A DNA stretch of 14,566 bases from Lachnospiraceae bacterium UBA3845 (GTDB taxonomy: Bacteria; Bacillota; Clostridia; Lachnospirales; Lachnospiraceae). This document shows positions 1 to 6,584 of this stretch, piece after piece; the first letter of the stretch is position 1, and each line of letters begins with the position of its first letter. The notes beneath the pieces are model-generated. The model worked only from the letters and a program-made list of their open reading frames with translations, was not told the origin of the DNA and searched no databases. Both the position numbers and the translations under genes were made by a program. The stretch lies in NCBI GenBank assembly GCA_002392705.1, contig DGHP01000064.1:1-14566 (forward strand), given 5' to 3'.

Positions 1-48
1 ACACAGCCTCAGGCAGAAGCACCGAAGATGCAGCACAGCTGCAGCTTT

Positions 49-540
49 TTACAGCTGTCTCAGCTCCACCTCCGGCCGCTTTCCCGGCTCCAGGGTGAGA
101 ATCATATAGGTGCGTCTTCTCGGGTTCTGTCTCGGAAACGAGATGCTTCCGGGATTCAGGATCATCAGCTGCGGATCGCTTAAGTCAATCTCCGGCCTGT
201 GGGTATGTCCGTAGAGGGCGATCTCACAGTTGTTGCCCTTTGCGTCCGCCGCCAGTTCCTCCGTGCCGTAATTTACATAATGGGTATGTCCGTGAGCGAG
301 CAGGAGCCGGTGCCCTTCCAGGGTCACGATCCGCGCAGGCGGATAGTCGGCAAAGAGATCGCAGTTGCCGGACACCAGATAGACCGGGATATCTTCCCCG
401 GCCACACACATGCAGAATTCCTCCTCATCCTCCTGGGTATCCCCCAGATGGATCAGGACGTCGATGGGCATCTCCCTCTCAAGCGCCTCCATGACGCTCT
501 CGTCACGGCCATGCGAATCACTCATCACAAGTACTTTCAT
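49..540 (-). CDS. yfcE: YfcE/MJ0936-family metallophosphoesterase
   Basis: A 163-residue cytoplasmic phosphodiesterase of the calcineurin-like superfamily, the usual length for the YfcE/MJ0936 group. All five metal-binding blocks are visible: DSH (D8, H10), GD (D34), GNCD (N59), GHTH (H83-H85 region) and YGHTH (H112, H114). NPGS near residue 129 is also typical of the family. Known members hydrolyse bis-p-nitrophenyl phosphate and some cyclic or phosphodiester substrates; the natural substrate is generally unknown. The ATG overlaps the stop of the upstream rdgB-like gene in an ATGA, so translation is probably coupled. The rdgB-yfcE pairing is common in Clostridia. It ends in TAA 48 bases from the window edge; I see no convincing terminator in positions 1-48. 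Family assignment is firm, biological role is not. Confidence 0.93.
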   Translation of the reverse strand: MKVLVMSDSHGRDESVMEALEREMPIDVLIHLGDTQEDEEEFCMCVAGEDIPVYLVSGNCDLFADYPPARIVTLEGHRLLLAHGHTHYVNYGTEELAADAKGNNCEIALYGHTHRPEIDLSDPQLMILNPGSISFPRQNPRRRTYMILTLEPGKRPEVELRQL

Positions 541-1274
541 AGATCCTCCCCGTCAGATACCTTTCCGAGTTCCTCTTCCAGAAGGGCGTGCATTCTGCGG
601 AAAGCCTGCCCCCTGTGGGAAATCCGGTTTTTCTCCTCCGGCGTGATCTGGGCGGAGGTCATCCCGTACTGCGGCAGGAAAAAGATCGGATCATATCCGA
701 ATCCGTTTTCTCCCTTCCTCTCCCAGGCGATCCTGCCCTCCATTGTTCCTGTGGCTGTCACAATCCTGCCGTCAGGCCATGCCACGGCAACCGCGCAGAC
801 AAAACGGGCACTGCGCAGCGGTCCGGGGGTTCCGCCCTCATCAGCGCCGGGGCGGGAGGGACTGCCGCTCTCTTTTCCGGCATCAGCGCCTTCGTTCTTC
901 TCCGGCGTCCCTGCTGCGTCTTCCGCTTCATGCGCCGCGCAGTATGCATTCACCCTGCGGATCAGTTCATCATTTTTCTCGTCATAGGGAGTATCATGCC
1001 CCATAAAGCGTGCGGAATAAATGCCGGGTGCGCCGTCCAGGGCATCGATCACCAGGCCGGAGTCATCCGCGATCGCCATCTCGCCGCAGGAAAGGGCCAC
1101 TGTTTTCGCCTTTATGACCGCGTTCTCCTCAAAAGTGGATCCGTCTTCGACGATATCCGTGCAGACGCCCGCTTCCTCCATAGACAGAATCTCCACCTCA
1201 AGATCCTTCAGGATCTCACGGATCTCTTTCATTTTATTTCTGTTTCCGGTTGCCACCACCAGATGCTTCTTCAT
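537..1274 (-). CDS. rdgB: RdgB/HAM1-family XTP/dITP pyrophosphatase with internal low-complexity insertion
   Basis: House-cleaning enzyme that hydrolyses non-canonical purine NTPs (dITP, XTP) to the monophosphate plus PPi, in the cytoplasm. Motifs: TGNRNKMKE at residues 9-17 (phosphate binding), DDSGL at 70-74 (catalytic/metal Asp), GENGFGYDPIF around 188-198, and SHRG at 219-222. At 245 residues it is about 40 longer than usual. The excess is one insertion at residues ~114-153, rich in Ala, Glu, Gly, Pro and Ser, placed between the helix ending LIRRVNA and the strand RSARFVCAVAV. Start choice: the reading frame is open to an ATG at 1307, but the ATG at 1274 has AAGGAG nine bases upstream, overlaps the protease stop as ATGA and begins exactly at the family N-terminus (MKKHLVVATGN). 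Its stop overlaps the yfcE start. Confidence 0.92.
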   Translation of the reverse strand: MKKHLVVATGNRNKMKEIREILKDLEVEILSMEEAGVCTDIVEDGSTFEENAVIKAKTVALSCGEMAIADDSGLVIDALDGAPGIYSARFMGHDTPYDEKNDELIRRVNAYCAAHEAEDAAGTPEKNEGADAGKESGSPSRPGADEGGTPGPLRSARFVCAVAVAWPDGRIVTATGTMEGRIAWERKGENGFGYDPIFFLPQYGMTSAQITPEEKNRISHRGQAFRRMHALLEEELGKVSDGEDL

Positions 1275-2656
1275 TCTTCCGCGCTCCTTGTATATGCTTT
1301 CAGACACACATTTGTGCCGTAGGTTTTCTGCGTGTTTTCCCAGACGCTGCCGTTTTTGCTGATATAGGTCTCCCGCCCCTCAAGGGTAACCGTAGTGGTA
1401 TACGCATCCTTCTCCATCTCGACGACAGCCGGCTTTGACGCGCCCGGCGTGTCCATCTCGACGATGATGGCGTATTCCTGTCCCGCCGCAAGCCGGTAAG
1501 GCCTGGGAAACTCCACCGTATAATATCCCGCCGTGGCGATCTTTCCGAAGGCAAGAAGCTCTGAAGGACCGCTCAGAGAGCCGGAGTCGGTGAATTCGGG
1601 TACCAGGCTGATCCGGTATGAGCTGTCGGCTCCGGTGACATACAATCCCGCAGCCGCCAGGCTCTCCGCCCCCTCCGTCCGGAACACGCCGGCGTACAGG
1701 CAGCGGCTTTCCCCGTATCCCTGTCTGCCGAGCCATCCCAGACTGTCATTTTCCCGGACGAAGTCGTAATTCGTACTGTCCTCGACCTTCGAATAGGCGA
1801 TCCCGCCCTTGCGGAAAAGATTCGCGTCCTCGTAGGATACATAAAAGAGTCCGTTCAGTCCGAACTCCTCCCCCCAGGTGTTCTGACAGATCCAGGCGCC
1901 GTCGTTCCTGGGTTTGATCCGGAACTGTTCCCTGGAAAAACCGTCGTCCCAGCCCAGAACCAGGATATCATGATTGACCGTCTCCGCCATGGGATTATGG
2001 TAGGAGCAGGTATCCGCGTTGTAATAATGATAGTCTTCACTCTGCACCCTTGCCGTATCCATGCAGAGCGAAGACTGCAGCGGGCCATTGTCCAGGATCA
2101 TCTGTTTGATCTGAGACCTGTCCATCCCGCCCAGCAGCTGCATCTGCTGCACATGGACGGCTGCGCTGAGCCCGTCCGGGGATTCCCCGTCCCCGTAAGG
2201 ATCTTCCTCCTCCGGAACAGGTCCCTTCCAGTCGGCCAGATACGACATAATCATATAATAATCTCCGCCGTCGCTCTGGCTGATCGCATATCCGTTTTTC
2301 CGCGTCATATGGTCAGCGGAAAAAAATGCGGTCCGCTCCGGCAGCAGCTGCGCTTCCACGGCGGAAACCGCGCAGAGCGCCCAGCAGGTATATAGTCCCT
2401 CCTGGCTGCGCACCTTCGGCTTGCGTCCTTCATCCGCCCAGCTGAAATACGCGGGCTGCTTCCCCGTCTCAAAGGGAAAATCTACCTCCAGAGCCGGATC
2501 CTCATCCCGGGCGTCCCTGACATCCTGCCTTTGCTCACCTGCAGCCTCCGTTCTGCGCGCCCCTGCCGGAGGCAGTCCCGCAGTCAGGCACAGAACGGCA
2601 ATAAAAAGAAAAATGCATGCGGCATACAGCCGTCTCCAACCTGTTTTCCGTCTCAT
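1271..2656 (-). CDS. Exported papain-like (C1A) cysteine protease with C-terminal lectin-like domain
   Basis: A 461-residue predicted secreted protease. A basic N-terminus and a hydrophobic stretch (residues 11-28) form a signal peptide. A charged linker follows, then a C1A papain-like domain. The catalytic set is visible: oxyanion Q85 and nucleophile C91 (QEGLYTCWA), H229 (NHDILVLGW) and N259 (QNTWGEEFG). Residues ~285-461 form a beta-rich region that resembles the lectin-like domain found behind C1 proteases in Clostridia; the end has no LPXTG or membrane anchor. Such proteins are usually described as surface or secreted proteases of unknown substrate. The ATG at 2656 has only a weak AAGG upstream, but it places the signal peptide correctly. 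The stop overlaps the rdgB start. It lies 83 bases after the rRNA methyltransferase gene. Confidence 0.86.
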   Translation of the reverse strand: MRRKTGWRRLYAACIFLFIAVLCLTAGLPPAGARRTEAAGEQRQDVRDARDEDPALEVDFPFETGKQPAYFSWADEGRKPKVRSQEGLYTCWALCAVSAVEAQLLPERTAFFSADHMTRKNGYAISQSDGGDYYMIMSYLADWKGPVPEEEDPYGDGESPDGLSAAVHVQQMQLLGGMDRSQIKQMILDNGPLQSSLCMDTARVQSEDYHYYNADTCSYHNPMAETVNHDILVLGWDDGFSREQFRIKPRNDGAWICQNTWGEEFGLNGLFYVSYEDANLFRKGGIAYSKVEDSTNYDFVRENDSLGWLGRQGYGESRCLYAGVFRTEGAESLAAAGLYVTGADSSYRISLVPEFTDSGSLSGPSELLAFGKIATAGYYTVEFPRPYRLAAGQEYAIIVEMDTPGASKPAVVEMEKDAYTTTVTLEGRETYISKNGSVWENTQKTYGTNVCLKAYTRSAEE

Positions 2657-2739
2657 ATTCCGAGCCTTATCCGGCTAAAGCGCCGGCATATATCATTCTT
2701 CCATCATCTCTGATCCGGCTGTGCCGCCGGTATTCACTG

Positions 2740-3915
2740 TCATTTCTCCCTGCCGCCCTGCCCGGCCGCAGGTCTTTTTGCAGGCGGCTTCGGTCCGATA
2801 TACTGATAAAAATAGGTTTTGATCATCCCGTTGTAGATTTTCCGGTTTTTATCCGCTTTCTTTCCGATATAGCGCTCCGCGTCCTCGTAGGAGGTAATGA
2901 TATATTCCGACCAGGAATCCAGACCCCTGAATGCCTGCCCGATCTCCCGGTAGAGCGCGGGCAGGGCCTTCCGGTCCTCCAGCCGCTCCCCGTAGGGCGG
3001 ATTCGTGATTACGAAACCATATTTTTTCGGGTGGCGGAGTTCCGATACCGGACGCTGCTGAAAATGAATCAGGTGGTCAACCCCGGCGTTTCTCGCATTT
3101 TCCCGTGCCGCCCGGACAACCTCGCCGTCGATATCGTACCCCTGAATGTCGGTTTCGATTGTATCATCGATGCGGGAGGATGCGTCGTCCACCGCGTCGT
3201 ACCAGGCTTTTTTCGGGATCAGATTCTCCCACTGCTCCGCAAGGAATTCCCTGTTCATACCCGGCGCGATCCCTGCGGCCATCATGGCCGCTTCGATCGG
3301 AAAGGTACCGGATCCGCAGAAAGGATCCACCAGGATCCGGTCCTTTTTCCAGGGAGTCAGCATGATCAGCGCCGCTGCGAGGGTCTCGGAAATCGGAGCC
3401 TTCGCGGTCAGAAGCCTGTATCCCCGCTTGTGCAGTGATGTTCCCGTTGTATCGATGCCGACCGTCACTTCATCCTTCAGAATCGTAACCCTGACAGGAT
3501 AGTCAGGTCCGCTCTCAGGGAAATGGCTCAGCTGATATTTCATGCCCATCCGGTCAACCATGGCCTTTTTCATGATGGACTGAATATCCCTGGGCGAAAA
3601 AAGCCTGCTCTTGACACTGGTTGCCTTGGCTACCCAGAAGCGCCCGTCCTTCGGGATCAATTCTTCCCAGGGGATCGCCCGGGTTCCCTGGAACAGGTCT
3701 TCAAAGGTCTCTGCGTGGAAGGAGCCGGCTTTTACGAGAATGCGCTCCGCAGTGCGCAGAAACACATTTGCATAGCAGACAGCCGCCCAGTCCCCGTAAA
3801 AGGACACTTTTCCGTCCGTCACTTCCGCGATCTCATAGCCCAGATCCGTAATCTCCCGTTTCAGGACCGCCTCCAGTCCGAAATGGCAGGGCGCTATCAA
3901 TTCGAGTTTTTCCAT
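2740..3915 (-). CDS. rlmL: THUMP-domain class I SAM-dependent RNA methyltransferase (RlmL/YpsC type)
   Basis: A 391-residue cytoplasmic methyltransferase, probably making N2-methylguanosine in 23S rRNA (the m2G2445-type site, by relation to E. coli RlmL and Bacillus YpsC). The N-terminus (MEKLELIAPCHFGLEAVLKREI) is the family ferredoxin-like start, followed by a THUMP domain (residues ~45-155). The Rossmann methyltransferase domain has the SAM-binding motif DPFCGSGTF at 197-205 and the catalytic motif TNPPYGER at 304-311. Only the RlmL half is present; the RlmK half of the E. coli fusion is absent, as is normal in Firmicutes. The basic C-terminal tail is disordered-looking. The ATG has GAGG seven bases upstream. 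It is preceded by a 419-base gap, so it probably begins its own transcript. Confidence 0.92.
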   Translation of the reverse strand: MEKLELIAPCHFGLEAVLKREITDLGYEIAEVTDGKVSFYGDWAAVCYANVFLRTAERILVKAGSFHAETFEDLFQGTRAIPWEELIPKDGRFWVAKATSVKSRLFSPRDIQSIMKKAMVDRMGMKYQLSHFPESGPDYPVRVTILKDEVTVGIDTTGTSLHKRGYRLLTAKAPISETLAAALIMLTPWKKDRILVDPFCGSGTFPIEAAMMAAGIAPGMNREFLAEQWENLIPKKAWYDAVDDASSRIDDTIETDIQGYDIDGEVVRAARENARNAGVDHLIHFQQRPVSELRHPKKYGFVITNPPYGERLEDRKALPALYREIGQAFRGLDSWSEYIITSYEDAERYIGKKADKNRKIYNGMIKTYFYQYIGPKPPAKRPAAGQGGREK

Positions 3916-4036
3916 ATCTTACCTCATCCGGGAATCATTCCCTGAAAGATCCTTCATGCTTTCGTCCCGGTTTCCAGCACAATTGCAATTCGGCGCATTG
4001 CACGCTGCTGTTCACAGCCATCCGCGCATCAGGTCG

Positions 4037-4058
4037 CTTAACATTTTCTTAACATTTT
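4037..4058 (+). repeat. Perfect tandem 11-base repeat containing TTAACA (PhoP-box-like)
   Basis: CTTAACATTTT occurs twice without a gap, so two TTAACA hexamers are separated by five bases. This spacing and hexamer match the direct-repeat PhoP box known from Bacillus phosphate regulation. Only two copies are seen; functional boxes usually have more repeats, so regulator identity is a guess. Confidence 0.4.
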
Positions 4059-4060
4059 TC

Positions 4061-4082
4061 AAAAAAGCAGTTGCTTTTTTTT
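4061..4082. other. A/T-rich hairpin, possible weak bidirectional terminator
   Basis: AAAAAAGC and GCTTTTTT form an 8-bp stem around a 4-base AGTT loop, with T runs on both strands. Only two pairs are G-C, so it would be a weak terminator. The T-rich half also holds the -35 of the plus-strand promoter candidate. Confidence 0.35.
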
Positions 4083-4099
4083 CAGACCTATATTATAAT
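4071..4099 (+). promoter_or_regulatory. Sigma-70-type promoter candidate on the plus strand
   Basis: TTGCTT at 4071-4076 and TATAAT at 4094-4099 are separated by exactly 17 bases, giving a perfect -10 and a half-matching -35. The expected start is near 4106, leading into the strong hairpin at 4172-4200 with no gene between. The ATTATAAT core also provides a TATAAT on the minus strand (4097-4092) that could serve the downstream methyltransferase gene, but its -35 region is poor. Confidence 0.4.
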
Positions 4100-4171
4100 T
4101 CAACCTGTAAGAAAAATTACCCTTAATAGTTTTTTTTACAAACCCCTTATTAATTATTTATACTCCCCTTG

Positions 4172-4206
4172 AAATGCCGGCAGCTCCCCTGCCGGCATTT
4201 CTCTTT
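4172..4206 (+). terminator. Strong GC hairpin, intrinsic terminator candidate
   Basis: AAATGCCGGCAG and CTGCCGGCATTT form a perfect 12-bp stem with a 5-base loop. On the plus strand it is followed by a T-rich tract (TTTCTCTTT), so it looks better as a plus-strand terminator. On the minus strand it lies about 135 bases after the ABC ATPase stop and could end that operon, although only three T residues follow the stem in that direction. Confidence 0.5.
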
Positions 4207-4256
4207 CCTGCCGGAAAAGGGCCGCGATTTCACCTCTTCAGCAAAGCCGGCAGGAA
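4205..4256. repeat. 10-bp inverted repeat, long loop
   Basis: TTCCTGCCGG near 4205-4214 is the exact inverse of CCGGCAGGAA at 4247-4256, with a loop of about 32 bases. Together with 4172-4200 and a further CTGCCGGCATTT at 4277-4288, it makes a cluster of GCCGGC palindromes just downstream (minus strand) of the transporter operon, so alternative pairings are possible. Confidence 0.4.
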
Positions 4257-4334
4257 GCATCTTCCGCTCCGTTCCGCTGCCGGCATTTAACCATACACCA
4301 TTTTTGAATCCTGCACAAGCACCATTTCCGGCCT

Positions 4335-5435
4335 TTATCGCTCGATCCTCAGGCCGGCCTTTTCAGCTGCCCGGATGAGTTCCCTGTTCCCTTCATTCAT
4401 CGGACCGAAGGAACGGATGGTGCAGATCACTCTTTCGCAGTTAAGCAGGCTTCTGCAGGCGTCCGCGGTATCCTCTGTGCGCACAGCCTCAAAAGCCGGA
4501 CACAGAAAGAGTTCATTTGCCAGGGACCGCGCGCAGACGGCGTCTGTATCGTTCTCATTCAGAACCCCGGTTGCGAAGGGAATCCCCTCCCTCTGCAGCC
4601 TGCGGTAAACGGGCACCGCAAAGCCTCCCCCGGCAATCACAAAGACCCGGCTCTCCCCTCTGACCGCGGGCAGCTCCACGCCTCCGCCCGACGGGACAAA
4701 GCTTCCCTCCGGAAGATCATACAGGGCCCTGATCTTCTCCTCCTGAAAGATCTCCTCCGGACTTCCCTGATCCAGAATCCGGTCCCCCCTTACACAGACC
4801 ACCCTGTCCGATATCTTCTGGGCCAGATCCAGCTCATGAAGCGACAGAATGACCGCGATCCGGCGTTCCCGGGCCATATTTCTCAGAAGGCCGAGAAATT
4901 CCAGCTTATGCCGCACATCCAGAAAGGAAGTCGGTTCATCCAGGATGATCAGATCCGGCTCCTGGCAGAGCGCTCCGGCCAGCAGCACCCTCTGCCGCTG
5001 CCCGTCCGAGACCGCGCTGAAGCTCTGGTTCCGAAGATCCCAGATCTGCATCAGTTCCATGGCGGAGCGGACCTTTTCCCGGTCCTCCTCCCCCAGAATT
5101 CCCAGCCTGCCCGTATAAGGATAGCGCCCGGCGGAGGCGGCCTCAAAACAGGTCATCAGCTCCGGCCTGGCGCGGTCGGTAAAGAGCAGGGCAAGACGGC
5201 GGGCAAGCTCATTTCCCGAATAGGATGCCATATCGCGCCCGTCCAGAAAGACGGTCCCGCCCAGCAGGGAAAGCTGTCTGCTGACGGACCGCAGAATCGT
5301 GGATTTCCCCGCGCCGTTCGGCCCGATCAGGGTCAGGATCTCTCCCCTGCGCACTTCGATCTCTATCCCCCGGATCAGAGCTTTCTTTCCGTATCCGACG
5401 GTCAGATTGTCTGTACGAAAATAAGAATCTGCCAC
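4335..5435 (-). CDS. ABC transporter ATPase (BtuD/FecE type) with C-terminal extension
   Basis: Cytoplasmic ATPase subunit that would power the FecCD permease encoded upstream, giving uptake of a corrinoid, heme or metal chelate. The ATPase part (residues ~1-245) shows Walker A GPNGAGKST (38-46), a variant signature SDGQRQR (143-149) in place of SGGQ, Walker B LIILDEP (162-168), D-loop FLD and switch H200. FecE/BtuD proteins normally end near 250-270 residues; this one has 366. The extra ~105 residues start RVFVIAGGGFAVP (263-275), look like a small Rossmann-like nucleotide or ligand-binding domain, and end with RSFGPMNEGNRELIRAAEKAG. The start is GTG with GAAGG seven bases upstream. It is the last gene of the riboswitch-controlled operon, 76 bases after the permease. 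Cobalamin-type transport is inferred from the riboswitch; substrate is unproved. Confidence 0.9.
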   Translation of the reverse strand: MADSYFRTDNLTVGYGKKALIRGIEIEVRRGEILTLIGPNGAGKSTILRSVSRQLSLLGGTVFLDGRDMASYSGNELARRLALLFTDRARPELMTCFEAASAGRYPYTGRLGILGEEDREKVRSAMELMQIWDLRNQSFSAVSDGQRQRVLLAGALCQEPDLIILDEPTSFLDVRHKLEFLGLLRNMARERRIAVILSLHELDLAQKISDRVVCVRGDRILDQGSPEEIFQEEKIRALYDLPEGSFVPSGGGVELPAVRGESRVFVIAGGGFAVPVYRRLQREGIPFATGVLNENDTDAVCARSLANELFLCPAFEAVRTEDTADACRSLLNCERVICTIRSFGPMNEGNRELIRAAEKAGLRIER

Positions 5436-5447
5436 AGCACAGCCTTC

Positions 5448-5472
5448 GCCGGATTCTTTGCAGAATACCGGC
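5448..5472 (-). other. Hairpin in the permease-ATPase gap
   Basis: GCCGGTATTC and GAATCCGGC (minus-strand reading) form a 9-bp stem with one bulged base and a 6-base loop, placed just before the GAAGG ribosome binding site of the ATPase gene. It could tune expression of the last gene or mark an mRNA processing site. No T tract follows on the minus strand, so it is unlikely to be a terminator there. Confidence 0.3.
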
Positions 5473-5511
5473 TTTTCCTTTCTCCCGGAAGGCCCGGGTT
5501 CTAAAAAGGGA

Positions 5512-6531
5512 TCATCCCTCCCGCTTTTTCCGCAGCATGACCCATATCACAACAGGTGCCCCGAAAATGGCGGTGACAGAGCTGATGGAGAGTTCTGTCG
5601 GCGCGAATACCGTTCTCGCGATCAGGTCGCAGAGCAGGCAGAATACAGCTCCCCCCAGAAAGCTTGCGGGGATCACCAGGATCGGCCTGGAGCTGTGGAG
5701 CAGATTCTTTGTCAGGTGGGGAACCGCGATGCCCACAAAGGAAACCGGTCCCGCAAATGCCGTGACCGCGGCGCTGAGAATGCTTGAGAGCAGCACCAGC
5801 ACCGTCCGCAGAAGCCGGACATTGACGCCCAGGCTGCGTGCGTAGTTTTCTCCCAGCAGATAAGCGCTGATTGGTTTTGACAGGAAAAATACCAGGATAG
5901 ATGCAGGAAGGATGATCAGCGACATGAAGGCCACATTTTCCCAGGTCATCCCCGAGAAACTGCCCAGGGACCAGCCGTGCAGATTCACGATATTGGAATC
6001 ATCGGCAAAAGTCACCACAAAATCCGTGACCGCCGAGCAGATATAGCCGATCATCACGCCGGCCACAATCAGAACGGACATGCGGTCCGTGCGGACGGAA
6101 ACCGCAAGCACAAAGCTCATGGAAAGCATGGCGCCTGCGAACGCTGCCAGCACCATCTCAAGGGAACTGACTGCCAGCCCATGGTTCAGCAGAAGAATCA
6201 TGACAAGGGCTACCGCCAGCTTTGCCCCGGAAGAAATACCCAGTACAAAGGGTCCCGCGATCGGATTATGGAAAAATGTCTGCAGGGCGAAGCCGGACAC
6301 CGAAAGGCCGCCGCCCAGCAGGACCGCCGCAAGCGCCCGGGGGAAGCGGATCTGCCAGACAATGTTGACGTTTACCGGATCCCCTTCCCGCAGGAAAAGG
6401 ATCCGGATGATCTCCCCCGGATGGATGGACACCGAGCCGGAGCTGATATTTACAACCATCAGCAGGAGCAGGGCGGCAGAAAGACCCGCGAACACAGCTC
6501 CGCAGCGTTTATATCCGGTAGCATCCGCCAT
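5512..6531 (-). CDS. FecCD/BtuC-family ABC transporter permease
   Basis: A 339-residue polytopic membrane protein, the usual length for this family, with about nine or ten hydrophobic segments along its length. The conserved FecCD features are seen: IRFPRALAAVLLGGGLSVSGFALQTFFHNPIAGPFVLGIS near residues 62-100 and FAGPVSFVGIAVPH near 265-278, followed by a TELS segment close to the end. It forms the membrane channel of a BtuCD-like importer for corrinoids, heme or siderophores. SD GGAAGG lies nine bases before the ATG. It sits 53 bases after the substrate-binding protein gene and 76 before the ATPase gene, in operon with both. The family does not fix the substrate; the upstream cobalamin riboswitch favours a corrinoid or cobalt-tetrapyrrole. 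Confidence 0.93.
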   Translation of the reverse strand: MADATGYKRCGAVFAGLSAALLLLMVVNISSGSVSIHPGEIIRILFLREGDPVNVNIVWQIRFPRALAAVLLGGGLSVSGFALQTFFHNPIAGPFVLGISSGAKLAVALVMILLLNHGLAVSSLEMVLAAFAGAMLSMSFVLAVSVRTDRMSVLIVAGVMIGYICSAVTDFVVTFADDSNIVNLHGWSLGSFSGMTWENVAFMSLIILPASILVFFLSKPISAYLLGENYARSLGVNVRLLRTVLVLLSSILSAAVTAFAGPVSFVGIAVPHLTKNLLHSSRPILVIPASFLGGAVFCLLCDLIARTVFAPTELSISSVTAIFGAPVVIWVMLRKKREG

Positions 6532-6584
6532 AGCAGCCGCCCTTCCTTTCTTTCATTCGTTTCCGATACAGCCGTCCCCTTCTC

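Larger units (their letters stand above)
3916..4334. other. 419-base AT-rich intergenic region with repeats and hairpins
   Basis: Between the ABC ATPase stop and the rRNA methyltransferase start there is no believable gene. The centre (about 4035-4170) is far more AT-rich than the flanking genes. It contains a pair of 11-base direct repeats, an A/T hairpin, overlapping TATAAT boxes on both strands, a strong GC hairpin and several copies of a GCCGGC palindrome; these are listed separately. An open frame starting TTG at 4169 runs on the plus strand into the ATPase gene, but it lacks a ribosome binding site and reads as a shadow. Confidence 0.8.

Noticed and set aside
1..48. Terminator after yfcE
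   Set aside because: Only a short GCAGC/GCTGC stem without a T tract is visible before the window edge.
199..1322. Two overlapping plus-strand frames (262 and 244 codons) opposite yfcE and rdgB
   Set aside because: Antisense to two clearly recognised enzymes; no ribosome binding site and no recognisable domain.
2617..3438. 273-codon plus-strand frame opposite the rRNA methyltransferase
   Set aside because: Shadow of a high-GC gene; the minus strand carries SAM and NPPY motifs.
4169..4378. 69-codon plus-strand frame in the 3916-4334 gap
   Set aside because: TTG start inside the hairpin with no ribosome binding site and overlap with the ATPase gene on the other strand.
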